64,000 nucleotides of DNA from Pachyseris speciosa (taxonomy: Eukaryota; Cnidaria; Anthozoa; Scleractinia; Pachyseridae), in contig JAEMWC010000140.1 in NCBI GenBank assembly GCA_016490735.1, forward strand, positions 726,001 to 790,000, read 5' to 3'. Below the pieces are notes generated by a model. It worked only from the letters and a program-made list of their open reading frames with translations, did no database searches and was not told the origin of the DNA. Position numbers and translations under genes: made by a program. Within the stretch, counting starts at the first letter, position 1. Each line of letters begins with the position of its first letter. Below, one piece after another: positions 42,690 to 54,023 of the stretch.

Positions 42690-43834
42690 AAAGACTATTT
42701 GAAAAAAAAAGGGTACTTTTATGTTGAGAACGAACGTTCCTCGAGCCGTTGTCTAAAATATGGCGTCCCACAGGGTTCTGTTTTAGGGCCCATGCTATAT
42801 TCCATATACACTGCCGCGCTTGCACAACATGTCTTATCATTTCTATGCGGACGACACGCAAATTTATTTAAGCTTCTGTCAATCAGCTGCAGGGGAACCA
42901 GAGCATTCCACATCTCGAGTTGAACTGTGTATTAAAGACGTTGAACAATGGATGATGATAAACAAGTTGAAATTGAATGGTGATAAAACTGAACTGTTAG
43001 TCCTTAATGCTCGCCATCGGCCGACCCCCACACTCAATTCTATATATGCCGGATCTGATTATATCACTGCATCGACCTCTGCAAGAAATATCGGCGTCTG
43101 GTTTGACAATTTGGTTTCTATGGATAAACAGATCGCTTCCATTTGCAAATCTGCATTCTACCATCTAAATAACATAGCCAAAATTAGGAAATTTATATCT
43201 TTTAAGCACTGCGAGACCCTTATTCACGCATTTATCACTTCAAAGCTTGATTATTGTAATTCCGTTTTATCCGGTCTTTCCAAGAATCAAACTCAGAGAC
43301 TACAGTTTGTTCAGAACAGTGCGGCGCGCCTCCTCATGGGGACCAACAAGTATGATAACATAACACCCATATTGAGACAGCTACACTGGCTGCCTGTGAC
43401 CGAGAGAATTGATTATAAAATCTTACTTCTAACATTCAAATCACTACATGGTATGGCACCTGAATATCTTTCTGAACTGTTATCTGTTTACAAACCTGGA
43501 AGATCATTACGCTCCTCGGGTAAATCTCTCCTTGTAACACCGAAATTTAATCTTAAATCATACGGGCAAAGGGCCTTTTCTTGTGCTGCCCCTGCACTGT
43601 GGAACAGTCTTCCAGACGATATAAGATCTTGTAATTCACTGACTGTTTTCAAATCTAAGTTGAAGACATTTCTTTTTAAGCGTTACTTTATTTCATAGTT
43701 TTAGTTTTTAATTGATTAGCTTTAATGATTATCTTTTTATTATTTTAATTGTGAATATTGTAAAGCGCTGTTGAATTTCTAGAAACAGCGCTATATAAGC
43801 CTATATATTATTATTATTATTATTATTATTATTA
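42690..43834 (+). mobile_element. CR1/L2-type LINE, 5'-truncated
   Basis: Starts inside the reverse transcriptase (KYGVPQGSVLGPMLYSIYTA) and runs to the 3' UTR, which has a perfect 9-bp stem-loop (AGCGCTGTT 43764-43772 / AACAGCGCT 43784-43792) and a (TAT)n tail at 43803-43834. 5' truncation is the usual product of target-primed reverse transcription. Confidence 0.9.
42820..43698 (+). pseudogene. LINE reverse transcriptase C-terminal half
   Basis: Open for 292 codons: YHFYADDTQIYLSFC (catalytic Asp pair intact), then WMMINKLKLNGDKTELLVL, NIGVWFDNLVSMDKQI, KLDYCNSVLSGLSKNQ, LQFVQNSAARLL, LHWLPVTERIDYKILLL, PALWNSLPDDIRSC. One frameshift separates it from GVPQGSVLGP at 42760. It ends in a natural stop. 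Well preserved, hence fairly young, but lacks the endonuclease. Confidence 0.9.
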
Positions 43835-44089
43835 CTTACACCGACACGATTAGTCTATTCGTCTGTTGTTCAATCGTTGCTGCTGTTGTGGTGTGTTATG
43901 TCCCAATTTTCTTTTCTTTCCTTGTCTTCTTGTTTCTTATTTTTAAATTGAAACGTTGACAAAGTAAGATATTTACGTATTTTATTAATGTACATATTTC
44001 GTTGCTGTAAAATATTGTTAGTTAATATAAAAAATGTTGAATTAAAAAAATGTGCCGCTAGATGGGGTCGCATTTTCACCACTGGATTG

Positions 44090-45510
44090 ACTATAATGGG
44101 GTTTCATTTTCAATAGAGTTACTAGAATGGGCTTGCACATTTTTGGGATTTCAGGGGTAAGAAAATTCTGCTAAGTAGGGTTTAAAAATGGGAAGATTCG
44201 CGGTTAAAAAGTTGTTGCCGTAGCCGGGTCAATTCATTTTAGGATGACCTACTTAAAAGGCTTTATAAGGCAGTTGCATAAACAGAAAGTGACTAAGTTG
44301 GGATCGCGAAAATTACATTTGCCCAAAAGTGACTAAGATGGGATCTATAATTGGCCTCAGAAGAGGCCATAATGGGTTAGGGGTTCTGAGAGGCCAGCGG
44401 CACATACCCGGCAAAAATTGACCCAAGCACCTCCCCCCCTCCCCGGAATAAAACAGTGTATTAATCAAACAGATTCCATTTGGCCGTGCATGTGTAGTCT
44501 GGTGACGCCACAGGTAGCCCAGGCTCAATATGTCTACTGTACTGTACTATACCGTTTTACGCAAGAGACGAAATATAAGGATTTGTATGGGGAAAACGGT
44601 TTTTCTCACAATTCAAAAAAACATTTACGATTTCAAATAAATAAATAGCTTACCTTGCTTCATTCTTGTGTATCTCTGTCTCTGGTACGGATTCTGGGTC
44701 GATTATAAGAGCCATTTAGGTGGTTTTTGGTCCCTCTTCTTTTCCCCATATATATTTGTTTTGAAATCGCGCTATTGTTTTAAAATGATATCTCTGATCG
44801 ACCAATTATTTTGATCGGGGTTGTGATCTGGTTCATCGCCCCCAGTTAGCGCTTATCCGGTTTCGCAAAGTAGAAAGACTACAAATTCAACTTGCATATC
44901 CGGGAACAATCCGTTAACAGGCTTACTGAATCAAAACAGCAAAGTCTTGAACCATCAGTTATTGATAAAATTCGCTGATAATGTTCAATTTGCAGTAAGA
45001 AAAATAGGGTAAGACTAATGTACGGAACTGCAGACCGCAGAACCTGCGGAACCTATAAAGAAATGATTGTTTTAATTAGAACAGGAGGCTACAATTAGCC
45101 TAAACTCGTGCCTGCAAAAATGCATTGTGTATCCCTAAGTTGGCGGGAAACAAGAGAAAAAAGAAGTCTGTCCTCCTCACATCAATGGTTCGAGCCTGGG
45201 ATAATCTGCATGAATCGCGATCACGATGATCGCTACGCTATATTTACTTAGGATAAGTGTAGAGAAAATAGTTTATTTATTGAAAAATATCTAATTCGAC
45301 ACTGTTTACATCGATGGATTTAATTTCTGCTAAGCGTTCGAGAAAGAAAACACCTACTTTGAAAACATGTTTCATCCTTCCGTGCTGAGTTGCATGAGGC
45401 CAGTCACGTTACGTGCTCATTGACCGACCCTCTGTTAACCAACCTGTTCCCAACCCCTTCAGTGCAGTGGCGCGTGTTGGACACGTGCGCTGACAAAATC
45501 GCGACACGAA
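44090..45510. other. No gene; MITE-like and low-complexity segments
   Basis: 44090-44455 has GGG-rich words (TAGGGTTTAAAAATGGGA, TGGGATC) and ends ACCCAAGCACCTCCCCCCCT, similar in style to the element at 32162-32481. At 44998-45055 GGTAAGACTAAT..CGGAACTGCAGACCGC matches 49930-49970 inverted. Nothing coding was recognised. Confidence 0.4.
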
Positions 45511-45514
45511 GACG

Positions 45515-45560
45515 AAAAAAAAAAAAAAAAAAAAAAAAAATAATAATAATAATAATAATG
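45515..45560. repeat. Poly-A followed by (TAA)n
   Basis: GACGAA then ~25 A and six TAA units. Could be the tail of an inserted retroelement, but the body to the left is not recognised. Confidence 0.7.
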
Positions 45561-45645
45561 AGATTTCTAGACGTTTGCACACAGTCTATACCCGTCCCGC
45601 TGGAAAATGGGGCAAGTTACGCCTCTGTTCAAGAGGGATGAGGAA

Positions 45646-46260
45646 TTAGATAAACGAAACTATAGGCCTGTTATTTTTCTTCCCTTCCAGCACTTTTCTG
45701 AGGATATGTGCCGATCCGAGGAGTGCCGACTTTTGCATCGTTCTTGTTCGGTTTTTGATTCCTAGTTGCCCCAAGCGGCCTGCCAGCTTTTTTGACACTG
45801 AACCTAATGCGCCTACAACCACTGGCACCACTTTTGTCCTTGATTTCCAGATCTTTTTAATCTCTCTTGCCAGATCTTGGTACTTTTCATACTCTTCAGT
45901 TTCTTTCTGCAGTACGTTACTATATCCGGGAACAGCTATGTCCACAATGATTGTTTCCTTTGCCTTCTTTTTCTGAATTACAATGTCTGGCCTCATGTGG
46001 TGGATTTCACGGTCTGTTTGGATGGTAAAGTCCCACAGCAGTTTAACCTCTTCATTCTCTTCTACGCTTTTGGGGGAATGCTCATACCATTTGTCACTGC
46101 ACTCAATTCCATATTCCTTGCATTCCTTCCAATGAATGACCCGCCCAACAACATCATGCCTCTTTTTATATTCTGTCTGTGCAAGCTAATGGGGCAACTA
46201 CACAAAATATGCTGCACAGTTTCATCGTGACTCCCACACATTCTGCATTTGGGCGACACA
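45646..46260 (-). pseudogene. C-terminal fragment of an R2/R4-type LINE (Zn knuckle and restriction-like endonuclease)
   Basis: The minus strand first gives CRMCGSHDETVQHILCSC (CCHC knuckle, ~46240). Then, in another frame, come MRPDIVIQKKKAKETIIVDI, AVPGYSNVLQKETEEYEKYQ, VVPVVVGALGSVSKKL and MQKSALLGSAHILRKVLE. The knuckle plus RPD...(I)D.AVPG box is the C-terminal restriction-like endonuclease of R2/R4/Dong-type non-LTR elements. The Asp usual after AVPG is Tyr here. Frameshift near 46050; fragment only. Confidence 0.75.
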
Positions 46261-46279
46261 TTTTGGTTTTCGATTCTGG

Positions 46280-46280
46280 C

Positions 46281-46333
<53 letters not shown>

Positions 46334-46401
46334 TGACCCTTGAGGGCCACTGGTTTTTCAGTTTTTTACTGTCACGTGTCTACCCTCGTTAAATTAAGTT
46401 G

Positions 46402-46470
<69 letters not shown>
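46280..46470. repeat. Two (TTA)n arrays around a LINE-like 3' end
   Basis: (TTA)n at 46284-46332 and again at 46403-46468. The 70 bp between (…CGTGTCTACCCTCGTTAAAT) resembles a LINE/SINE 3' end whose tail is the second array. Confidence 0.85.
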
Positions 46471-47411
46471 TGAGCGGCAGGACACAAAGGATAAAAGGTG
46501 GAGATTCTTTCTCGGGATGGCAGACAGTCACCAGAGGAGTTCCACAAGGAAGTGTGCTCGGGCCGATGTTATTTAACATATTTTTGAACGATTTATTCTA
46601 TTATATAAAAGATGTTAATCTTCACGCCTACGCTGATGACGAACAACGTTATGACTCGGATGTGGATCCTAGAGCCCTTGAACAGCGGATACTTCATCAG
46701 GTCCAAATTGCGAATCAATGGTACATAGAAAGCCGCATGATCGTGAACCCCGACAAACACCGTGCTATGGTTTTAGGGACCACTGACCACAAATTCTTTT
46801 TTCCTGTCGAAGACTCCCTGGACTTGCTTGGAATGACTATTGATAATCAGTTAAACTTCAATAAACATGTATCTTCAGTATGTAAAAAAGTCAACAGTCA
46901 ATTGAATGTCATGATTAGATTTCGTAACCTCATTTGTACCGCTACCAAGTTAAAGTTGTATAGTGCTTTTATTTTGCCTTACTTTCTATACTGCTCTACG
47001 GTCTGGCATTTTTATAGTGCTAGAAACTGTGATAAATTAGAATCTCTTAATAAGCGCGCCCTACGTATTGTTTTTAATGATAAAGTTTCGACTTACAAGC
47101 AACTACTACATGAATCAGAAGGAGCAACACTGTACAACCGAAGGATACAAAATATGTTAATCACTATCTACAAATGCTTGAATTATGACAGTTTTCCTAA
47201 ATATCTTAAAGACATGTTTACCTACCGTCAGTCTGAATGCTCTTTTAGAAGAACGAATATTTTACCACTATGTAAACCTGTTACTACTACTTATGGCCTT
47301 AACTCTTTTCGTTACTTTGCATCTAATAACTGGAACTCCCTATCTAATAATGTAAGGTCTGAGTCTACTTTATCTGGTTTTAAAAGACTCCTGAAAGCAA
47401 TCTCCTTTTAG
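46470..47411 (+). pseudogene. LINE reverse transcriptase C-terminal half (second family)
   Basis: Text begins WQTVTRGVPQGSVLGPMLFN and continues open to a natural stop at 47411: LHAYADDEQRYDSD (catalytic box intact), WYIESRMIVNPDKHRAMVL, LLGMTIDNQLNFNKHVS, LYCSTVWHFYSARNCDKLES, LNKRALRIVFNDKV, NNWNSLSNNVRSESTL. It is 5'-truncated directly at a (TTA)n array, which may be where it inserted. A different family from 42690-43834 by sequence. Confidence 0.85.
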
Positions 47412-47419
47412 ACTTAAGG

Positions 47420-48840
47420 GTATATTTAACATTTTTGTTATGCATGTAAATAGATTTTCATGTATGTAATACACTTATTTTATGTATGTATATATAGCTG
47501 GAGTTTTCAAAACAGGGCTCCTGGAGTCCATACTAGCTCCTATTAGATGTCTCTCGCTGTTTTTCTTCTTTTTTTTTTTCTTTGTTGGACGGGGCGGGGG
47601 AGCATGCTAACTACATTAATAATTAGAAGAAGAGAAAGAAACTGTCCCTGACTTCAACTTTGCAATTAAGGTCTTATCCCCGCTCCCCCCACCCCCCCCC
47701 CCCCCCCCGCCCCCGTCCAGTTTTATTTGTCAGTTAGTTTCCACTCTCTCTCAAAGAAAGAAAACGTGCATTTGAAGTCTTCGCGCGGTCAGTTAGCTTG
47801 CAATGACGTCCTTAGAGTTAGATTTTCCGTTGGCCTCCTAGAGCAGAGTATTCCTTAGGACATCATTAAGTCCAGTGAGGGGAAAAGTCTTGCGAGGTGC
47901 AGTGTCTGCCTCGTCTAATATCCTGCTGTGCAGTTGTTTGCTAAACGAGTACTTTGTTTACCCGGTCGGTACTGCTGGAACAATGCAGGGATATTGAGAG
48001 CTCTGCTTTGGGAGGTAACAAGTGTTTAGCCTCAGAAAGTAGGTGTCGGTGATCGTTTCTAGGATCAGGGAGAGAAACTGGTGTAGAATTTGGAGCATGC
48101 TAAAGACTTAGTAAAAATGCTGTGGCTAGATTGTCGTCAACAGCTCCTCGCTAACACGGACAGTAAACATCCGGGACCTCATGAAGTTTCCCAAAAGCAC
48201 AAGGCATGGCTGGGAATTTGTCTGCAAAAAGCGTAAGTTTGAACACTTTTTTGACTAGTTTCCGCCCTCGCAACGTTATCGATCTTAAGCTAGTGATTTG
48301 ATAGTGTGAAAGTGTCATAATGACTGGTTTCCGGTGTCAGAAGTGATCACAAAATCGAGCGATAATTTACACAAATAAAATTCGACAATAATTAGCTGTG
48401 ATTCTTCGTAGCAATCACGAACGCTCGGTTGAAAACGCTGCTATACTTCGCCTAAATCGATGCCGCTAATTCCAAAGCTAACTTTGCCGTCAGAAAGAGC
48501 GTATTCTAGAGAGATTTGGCCGACTAACGCACCAAAATTCTCATGTCAGAGGTCACGTCAATTTCATGTCTAATTGCAAGACAAACAACATGTATTATTT
48601 GTCTTCCCTTTGACAGAGACTGTAGGTTCATAACGGGCCTAAATGCAAGTCTCCCTTTTGATAAACCGAGGTATTGATAAAGAAAGTTCTAAAACCCCTC
48701 AAATTTTCATGAGCCTTGTTTTCAAAAGGTCGGCTAGATATAGAATTTTATGTATGTATTTTCACTAAATAGATTTTCTCTTTTCTTGTTCCCGGAGATA
48801 TTAGCCTTTCAGGCTACTCTGAAATTCGAGTCTAAATAAA
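47420..48840. other. No gene; contains a poly-C tract
   Basis: 47684-47716 is nearly pure C. The remainder shows no motif on either strand. Confidence 0.45.
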
Positions 48841-48844
48841 GTTC

Positions 48845-48985
<141 letters not shown>

Positions 48986-48989
48986 GTAA

Positions 48990-50500
48990 GATTTTCATGT
49001 AATTCTTGCTCTAGTTTTGAGCTGATATGTTTTTTACATCCCATCTGTGTGTCATAACTTTGCTGGAGAAGTGCACTGTCATGCCTGTTTGATTTTTTTC
49101 CTTTTTCCCCATGTGTAACAAACACTTTTGCTGTGATATTGCTGGAAAAGATGGCAAAACGTGACCACAGCAATTTTTTTCGTGACCTAATGCAGGTTTG
49201 AAATTTGAAACGGGCATGGAATTTGTAGATGGCAACAATTATTTGCTTTTCATGATTTTACTTTTACCAGCTTTGTAGGGATCAAATTACAGGTACTCAA
49301 ACCTTCTATGCAATGAGCCAAAATAAACCCAATCTGTTGAATTGTTCTCTCATAACATTTGAAAAATTGATGGTAGGTACAGGCAGAAATCACCCATTTT
49401 TGGTAAAGTGAAACCTTAAAGATTTTTCTCTGCAAATAACAAAAGTCAGTCCACAAGTTTCGGTTCATATCATAGATCAATACAAAGATAATTGGCAAAA
49501 AACTGTTTCTTGCCTCACTGACTAAGCATTTTTACTCATTTGTTGTTACCGAGGAAGCACTATTGACAAAAACACATCTGAAAAAAGCTTGTTCTGTTAC
49601 CATGGCAACAAGAGACTCAAACATCATTTTGTTTGTCATCATTCATGGCAACGAGTTGCATGATGGTGGTTTCTTCTGTGTGAGCTTGATTTTGGAGAAA
49701 AAAAGTAGTCTAGGGTACCATAGCACCTTAAGTTAATAACGGTTGTAATCCTCTGAATTCCCTGTTTCCCGTCAATGAATTTCTGGTGATTTGCGCATTT
49801 CCGGTGGATTGACAATCTGAGTCACGTGTCACGTCCCAACCCCAAAGAGACTTAAACAAGTTCTAATGTTAATTTCATCGTTAAAACTAATTGTTACATA
49901 TTTTTTATAATTTAACCTTGTATCTCCGCGGTCTGCAGTTCCGCAGATTAGTCTTACCCCAGACACACGTATAACTCGCCACCAAATCAGTTTCCAAATC
50001 GCAGTAAGTCGACTCCAACAAGCTCAGCGAATTCTTGACAGCCCCGAGGTAAAAACTACCAAACATGAACAAGTCTTTGTAGGACGGTGCTCCTTGAACC
50101 TCACTTTTAAAACAACCTGCGAAATGACCGCCAGGTACCGTTTTGCCACACCGACTCTTGACTATAAACGGGCCAAAATTTACAAATACATACCAATAAT
50201 TCCCAAAATTATACAAGTTAAATGAAGAAGCATAAACAGAGAACTTATTTATGGTCATCTATATGGAGATTTGTTCACGATGCAATAAAATAACAGCGAT
50301 AAGAAAGGACTTCGAAGTCTGAGCAATTTCGTGTTTCACGAAATTCAAGAATTAACGTCTTGGCGCGTGATGCATCACTAATTGTGAAAATATGCGTTTA
50401 ACGGGGTGATTGTACCTTTGATGGGCTAAAACATCTGGCTATCTGTTATCTGGACCCCTAAAACGTCAATCCAAAAATTTAAAAAAATGGTTGGTCTAAA
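48990..50500. other. No supported gene; one open exon-like stretch
   Basis: The minus strand 49905-50258 opens with ATG after ATATAG. It encodes an unrecognised Cys-bearing peptide (FNLYNFGNYWYVFVNF, CGKTVPGGHFAGCFK, ESTYCDLETDLVASYTCVW) ending at a possible donor GGGTAAGAC. It could be an exon, but with no partner exon or family match it stays unassigned. Confidence 0.25.
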
Positions 50501-53500
50501 GCTCTATTACCAGCCACTCCCCTTCCGCGGTCTCTGTACTGAACGATAATTTGCATCAGCTCGGCCTTTTCTGGTTTGTATACCAGTCTGTAATCACATA
50601 CCCAATTATTTTTGGTCAAATTTTAATTATTCAATCGGCGTTAAATTTTTAACGAAACTACACCTCCGAAGTTCTCTTTAAACAGAAGGAAGGGTCATTA
50701 TTGCGACTTACTAACACTTTGCCGTTTAACGAAACGAAGGTCAGACTGCGTTTACTGAGATCTAGAAAGTGTGGTCTGAAACCAACTTCAGTCCATCGCG
50801 GTTGCCCCGAATAGTTAAACGCTGGCCATCATTTAAGAAATGGAAGAAGACAAAACACATTTTCCAAAAACCACACTAGCATCCACTTTTAAACCGCTAA
50901 GTCGTGCGGTCCTGGAAAGCAGGATTGACGTAGAGGTCAGGCCACTCGCCTCCCACCAATGTGGCCCGGAATCGATTCGGCGTCATATGTGGGTTCAGTT
51001 TGTTGTTGGTTCCCTACTCTACTCCGAGAGGTTTTTCTCTGGGTGCTCCCGTTTTCCCTTCTCCTCAAAAATCAACATTTCTAAATTCCAATTCAATCAT
51101 CATCATCATCGTCGTCGTCGTCGTCGTCATCATCATCATTATTATTCTTGGATTCTCTCCAGTTTTCTCAAGTAGTTTAGGGTATAAATTCAGTCTGGTA
51201 TGCCAGTGATTTCAGTTAATATTCATGTAAGTTTTCCGTTCAGCAGCGCCTCATTTCAGACCATTTCAGTACCGTTCAGTTCATGTTGAATGTTTATTAG
51301 TCTCTTACGTGCATTTGTTCTCGCTTTTTTCCTTTTTAATGCATTTTTTTAACTTTGCAATTTTTGTATTTTCCGTTTACTTTATACAGTACCATAGGAG
51401 TGTTGATTTCTAATAAACCCTGTCAGAACACAAATACGCGAAACTTCGGTTACAGCATATCCATGCCAGTCAACGAGGAAGACTCTGATTATCCCACCCT
51501 TTCACTTAAATTTAATATCGGGGTAATTAGGATTGCCTTCGTCGAAAAACACATATCTCACCCAGCTATCAGCGGGATGCTTTTCAGACTCTAGGAACCA
51601 ATTTTTGTGCGGAGAATTTTTCTCGCTTAACTAATTGTTGTCTAAACAAGTCATGACAATCGAACAGATTTGAAACTCTAGAAAATGATATCTTGAGAAA
51701 ACGTCTTTAAAGTGCATGAGTGCGGTTAACTGAATTTAACTGACAAATACAACATGGTCCGCATGTGGAGAGAAAATAGTTCCGTCGAAGACCATGATAA
51801 ATTAAAAACCAAAAACACGTGAATTGTATTCAAACTGATCGACGCTTTAAAAGTCTCGGTAGTTTTAATTTGAAGTCAAATCGAAGCCGTCTGTTATCGT
51901 TGGTCTCCGTAGATGGCAATGTTCTATCTCTTGCTACGGTCGATCAACACCTTAGCTCGCCTTAATTTACCACAAATGTACTTGTAAGTGTATCCGTCTC
52001 CAATTTTTTCCTGTGTTCTATAGCTCCCTGCATTTACTTTCCAAAGCAAGTGATCGAATAAAAAGGGCAAGAAAATACGAGATGTATTAACCATCAACAG
52101 GGTTCCTCGATTACAAAACTGACGGAGAGATATATACATGTATAAATCTATACTGTAACTTTCAGCATCTGCTAGCACAAAAAGAGGTCCTCCTAGAACG
52201 ACTTGTTTGGGATAAAGTCCTGTATCGCTGTACTCAGTAGCGTTTTCGATCTAAGACATGATGGAGAAGGAAATAATTGCCAATGGCAACGAGTTAGTTC
52301 GGTCATGCATTTAGTCGAAAGATGAGCCCCCACCAATAGAAAACATCAAACGATTCATTTTTAAATACAAGCAGTCTTTTGTTATTCCAGTCGACCACTA
52401 CATATGGTGAAGTCGGTTTGCCTTGCCACCAACACGATCTGATTTCGAAGCTAAAGAAAGCTCATTGTGACCGGCTGACAGGTATTACTTTGTTGACTAG
52501 ATCTTATTGAAAATCTTATGTTCTTGACACTTTAAGGTCTTCAAGGGTGTTGTGTCTGTGTCTATTTTTATATAACGTATGACATTAGTAATGATTATTT
52601 TGTTTCTTAATTTTTTTTTTATTTATTCATCTGCTAGCCTATGTGATAAAAAGATTGTGTTTTATATTGTAGGATTTAGGAGGTCCATCTCGTATAAGCC
52701 TTGGGGTTTCTTATGGCCCTCCTTGCCGCGAATGTATTTATTATTTCGTGATGTGTAACTAATTGTGGCTAAAGAAATGAACTGAAACTGAAACTTAACA
52801 AGATGTTAAAAGGCGAAAAATGATTTACATCATCATACCCTTTACGGATTAGCTACTTACAAGCAGTCATTCAGATACTTTTTGTTTTCATCAAATTTTG
52901 AGGAATTTTTTTTCGCCTAAATAATCGTACGTTAGTGGCATCAACTCATCTTTCAATCGTTGCCAACTTCTCCCTTTGGTAAATTTCAGTTATCAAACTT
53001 CTCATGATAACAAATAATATTTTATGAAACAGGTGTATGAGAAAACAATTCTTACATCTTATAGTGGCTCTCAGTGGTCACATTATCAGTTTGGCACTCT
53101 TCAAAAAGCTAAGGTCCCTTCGCATTAATGGATGGCCAAAATCAGTGGACTCTTTATTATTATTATTGAATGGACGTTTTTTATTGAAGAGTGTGATACT
53201 GCAGTGTGATCATACTGATGATGGCATGGATGGAAATGGATTGAAACTTGAAAACATGCCCTCTTTTCTAAAGTTCTCTTCGAGATTGCTTTTCGCTGAA
53301 ACAACAGAAGAAAATTAACGTTTTTATCCCTATTCGAACATTCACTAAACATTTTCGTATAGGGTTTGCAGAAACATCTTCTTCATAATAGAGGTTTTAG
53401 ATGATTTAAGCTATGCCTACTTTCGTATCAAACTGACAGTGGTTTTGCCCATCGAAAAAAAAATTATCTGAACTAGACGTTACCCAAACTACGAAGGCAC

Positions 53501-53870
53501 GAGTGGACCTTGATTCAATGTGAAAAACTCTGATTATTCGTTTCACCTAAATTAAAATATGAGGTAATTAAGATTGCTTTCAGAACAAGCAGACATCCAA
53601 CCTTAACTATCAGCTGGGTGCTCTTGACTGCTGAAAACAATTTTAGCAGAGCATTTTTCCCGCATGAGTATGACTGTCGTCTAAACGACTGATCAGAGAA
53701 TCGAAGCTTTTAAAGTTGGGTGCCGGATTCAACACGGCGTCAAAATAAAGTAAAGAGAATAAATGTGTTTTCACATTTAAACTTTAAGAACACAGAAGAA
53801 AAATATTAAGGGACGTTACATTTAAAATGTAGGGGTGGTGTAAGGAAAATAACTTGTCAAAAAGTATGTA
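50500..53870. other. Gene-poor stretch with old direct repeats
   Basis: 51100-51145 is a (CAT)n/(CGT)n tract. 51480-51680 and 53520-53720 are diverged direct copies (GACTCTGATTAT..., GGTAATTA.GATTGC, TGTCTAAAC.A.TCA). 52600-52800 looks like a LINE 3' end (GTATAAGCCTTGGGGTTTCTTAT stem, then repeated CTGAAA). The minus-strand open stretch 51924-52178 and the plus-strand one at 53037-53318 show no known motif. Confidence 0.4.
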
Positions 53871-53872
53871 CT

Positions 53873-53873
<1 letters not shown>

Positions 53874-53905
<32 letters not shown>

Positions 53906-53955
53906 CGTCCGTCCGTCTGTCCGCCCGCCCTTCCGTCTGTCTGTCTGTCTATTTT
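53874..53955. repeat. (TCTG)n/(TCCG)n microsatellite
   Basis: Imperfect CTGT/CCGT tetranucleotide repeat of about 80 bp. Confidence 0.95.
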
Positions 53956-54023
53956 TCTAAACGTTATTATTCAGTCGGTGAAAGGTTGACGTATTGACGG
54001 AACATTTTTGTTCAAATCTGTAA

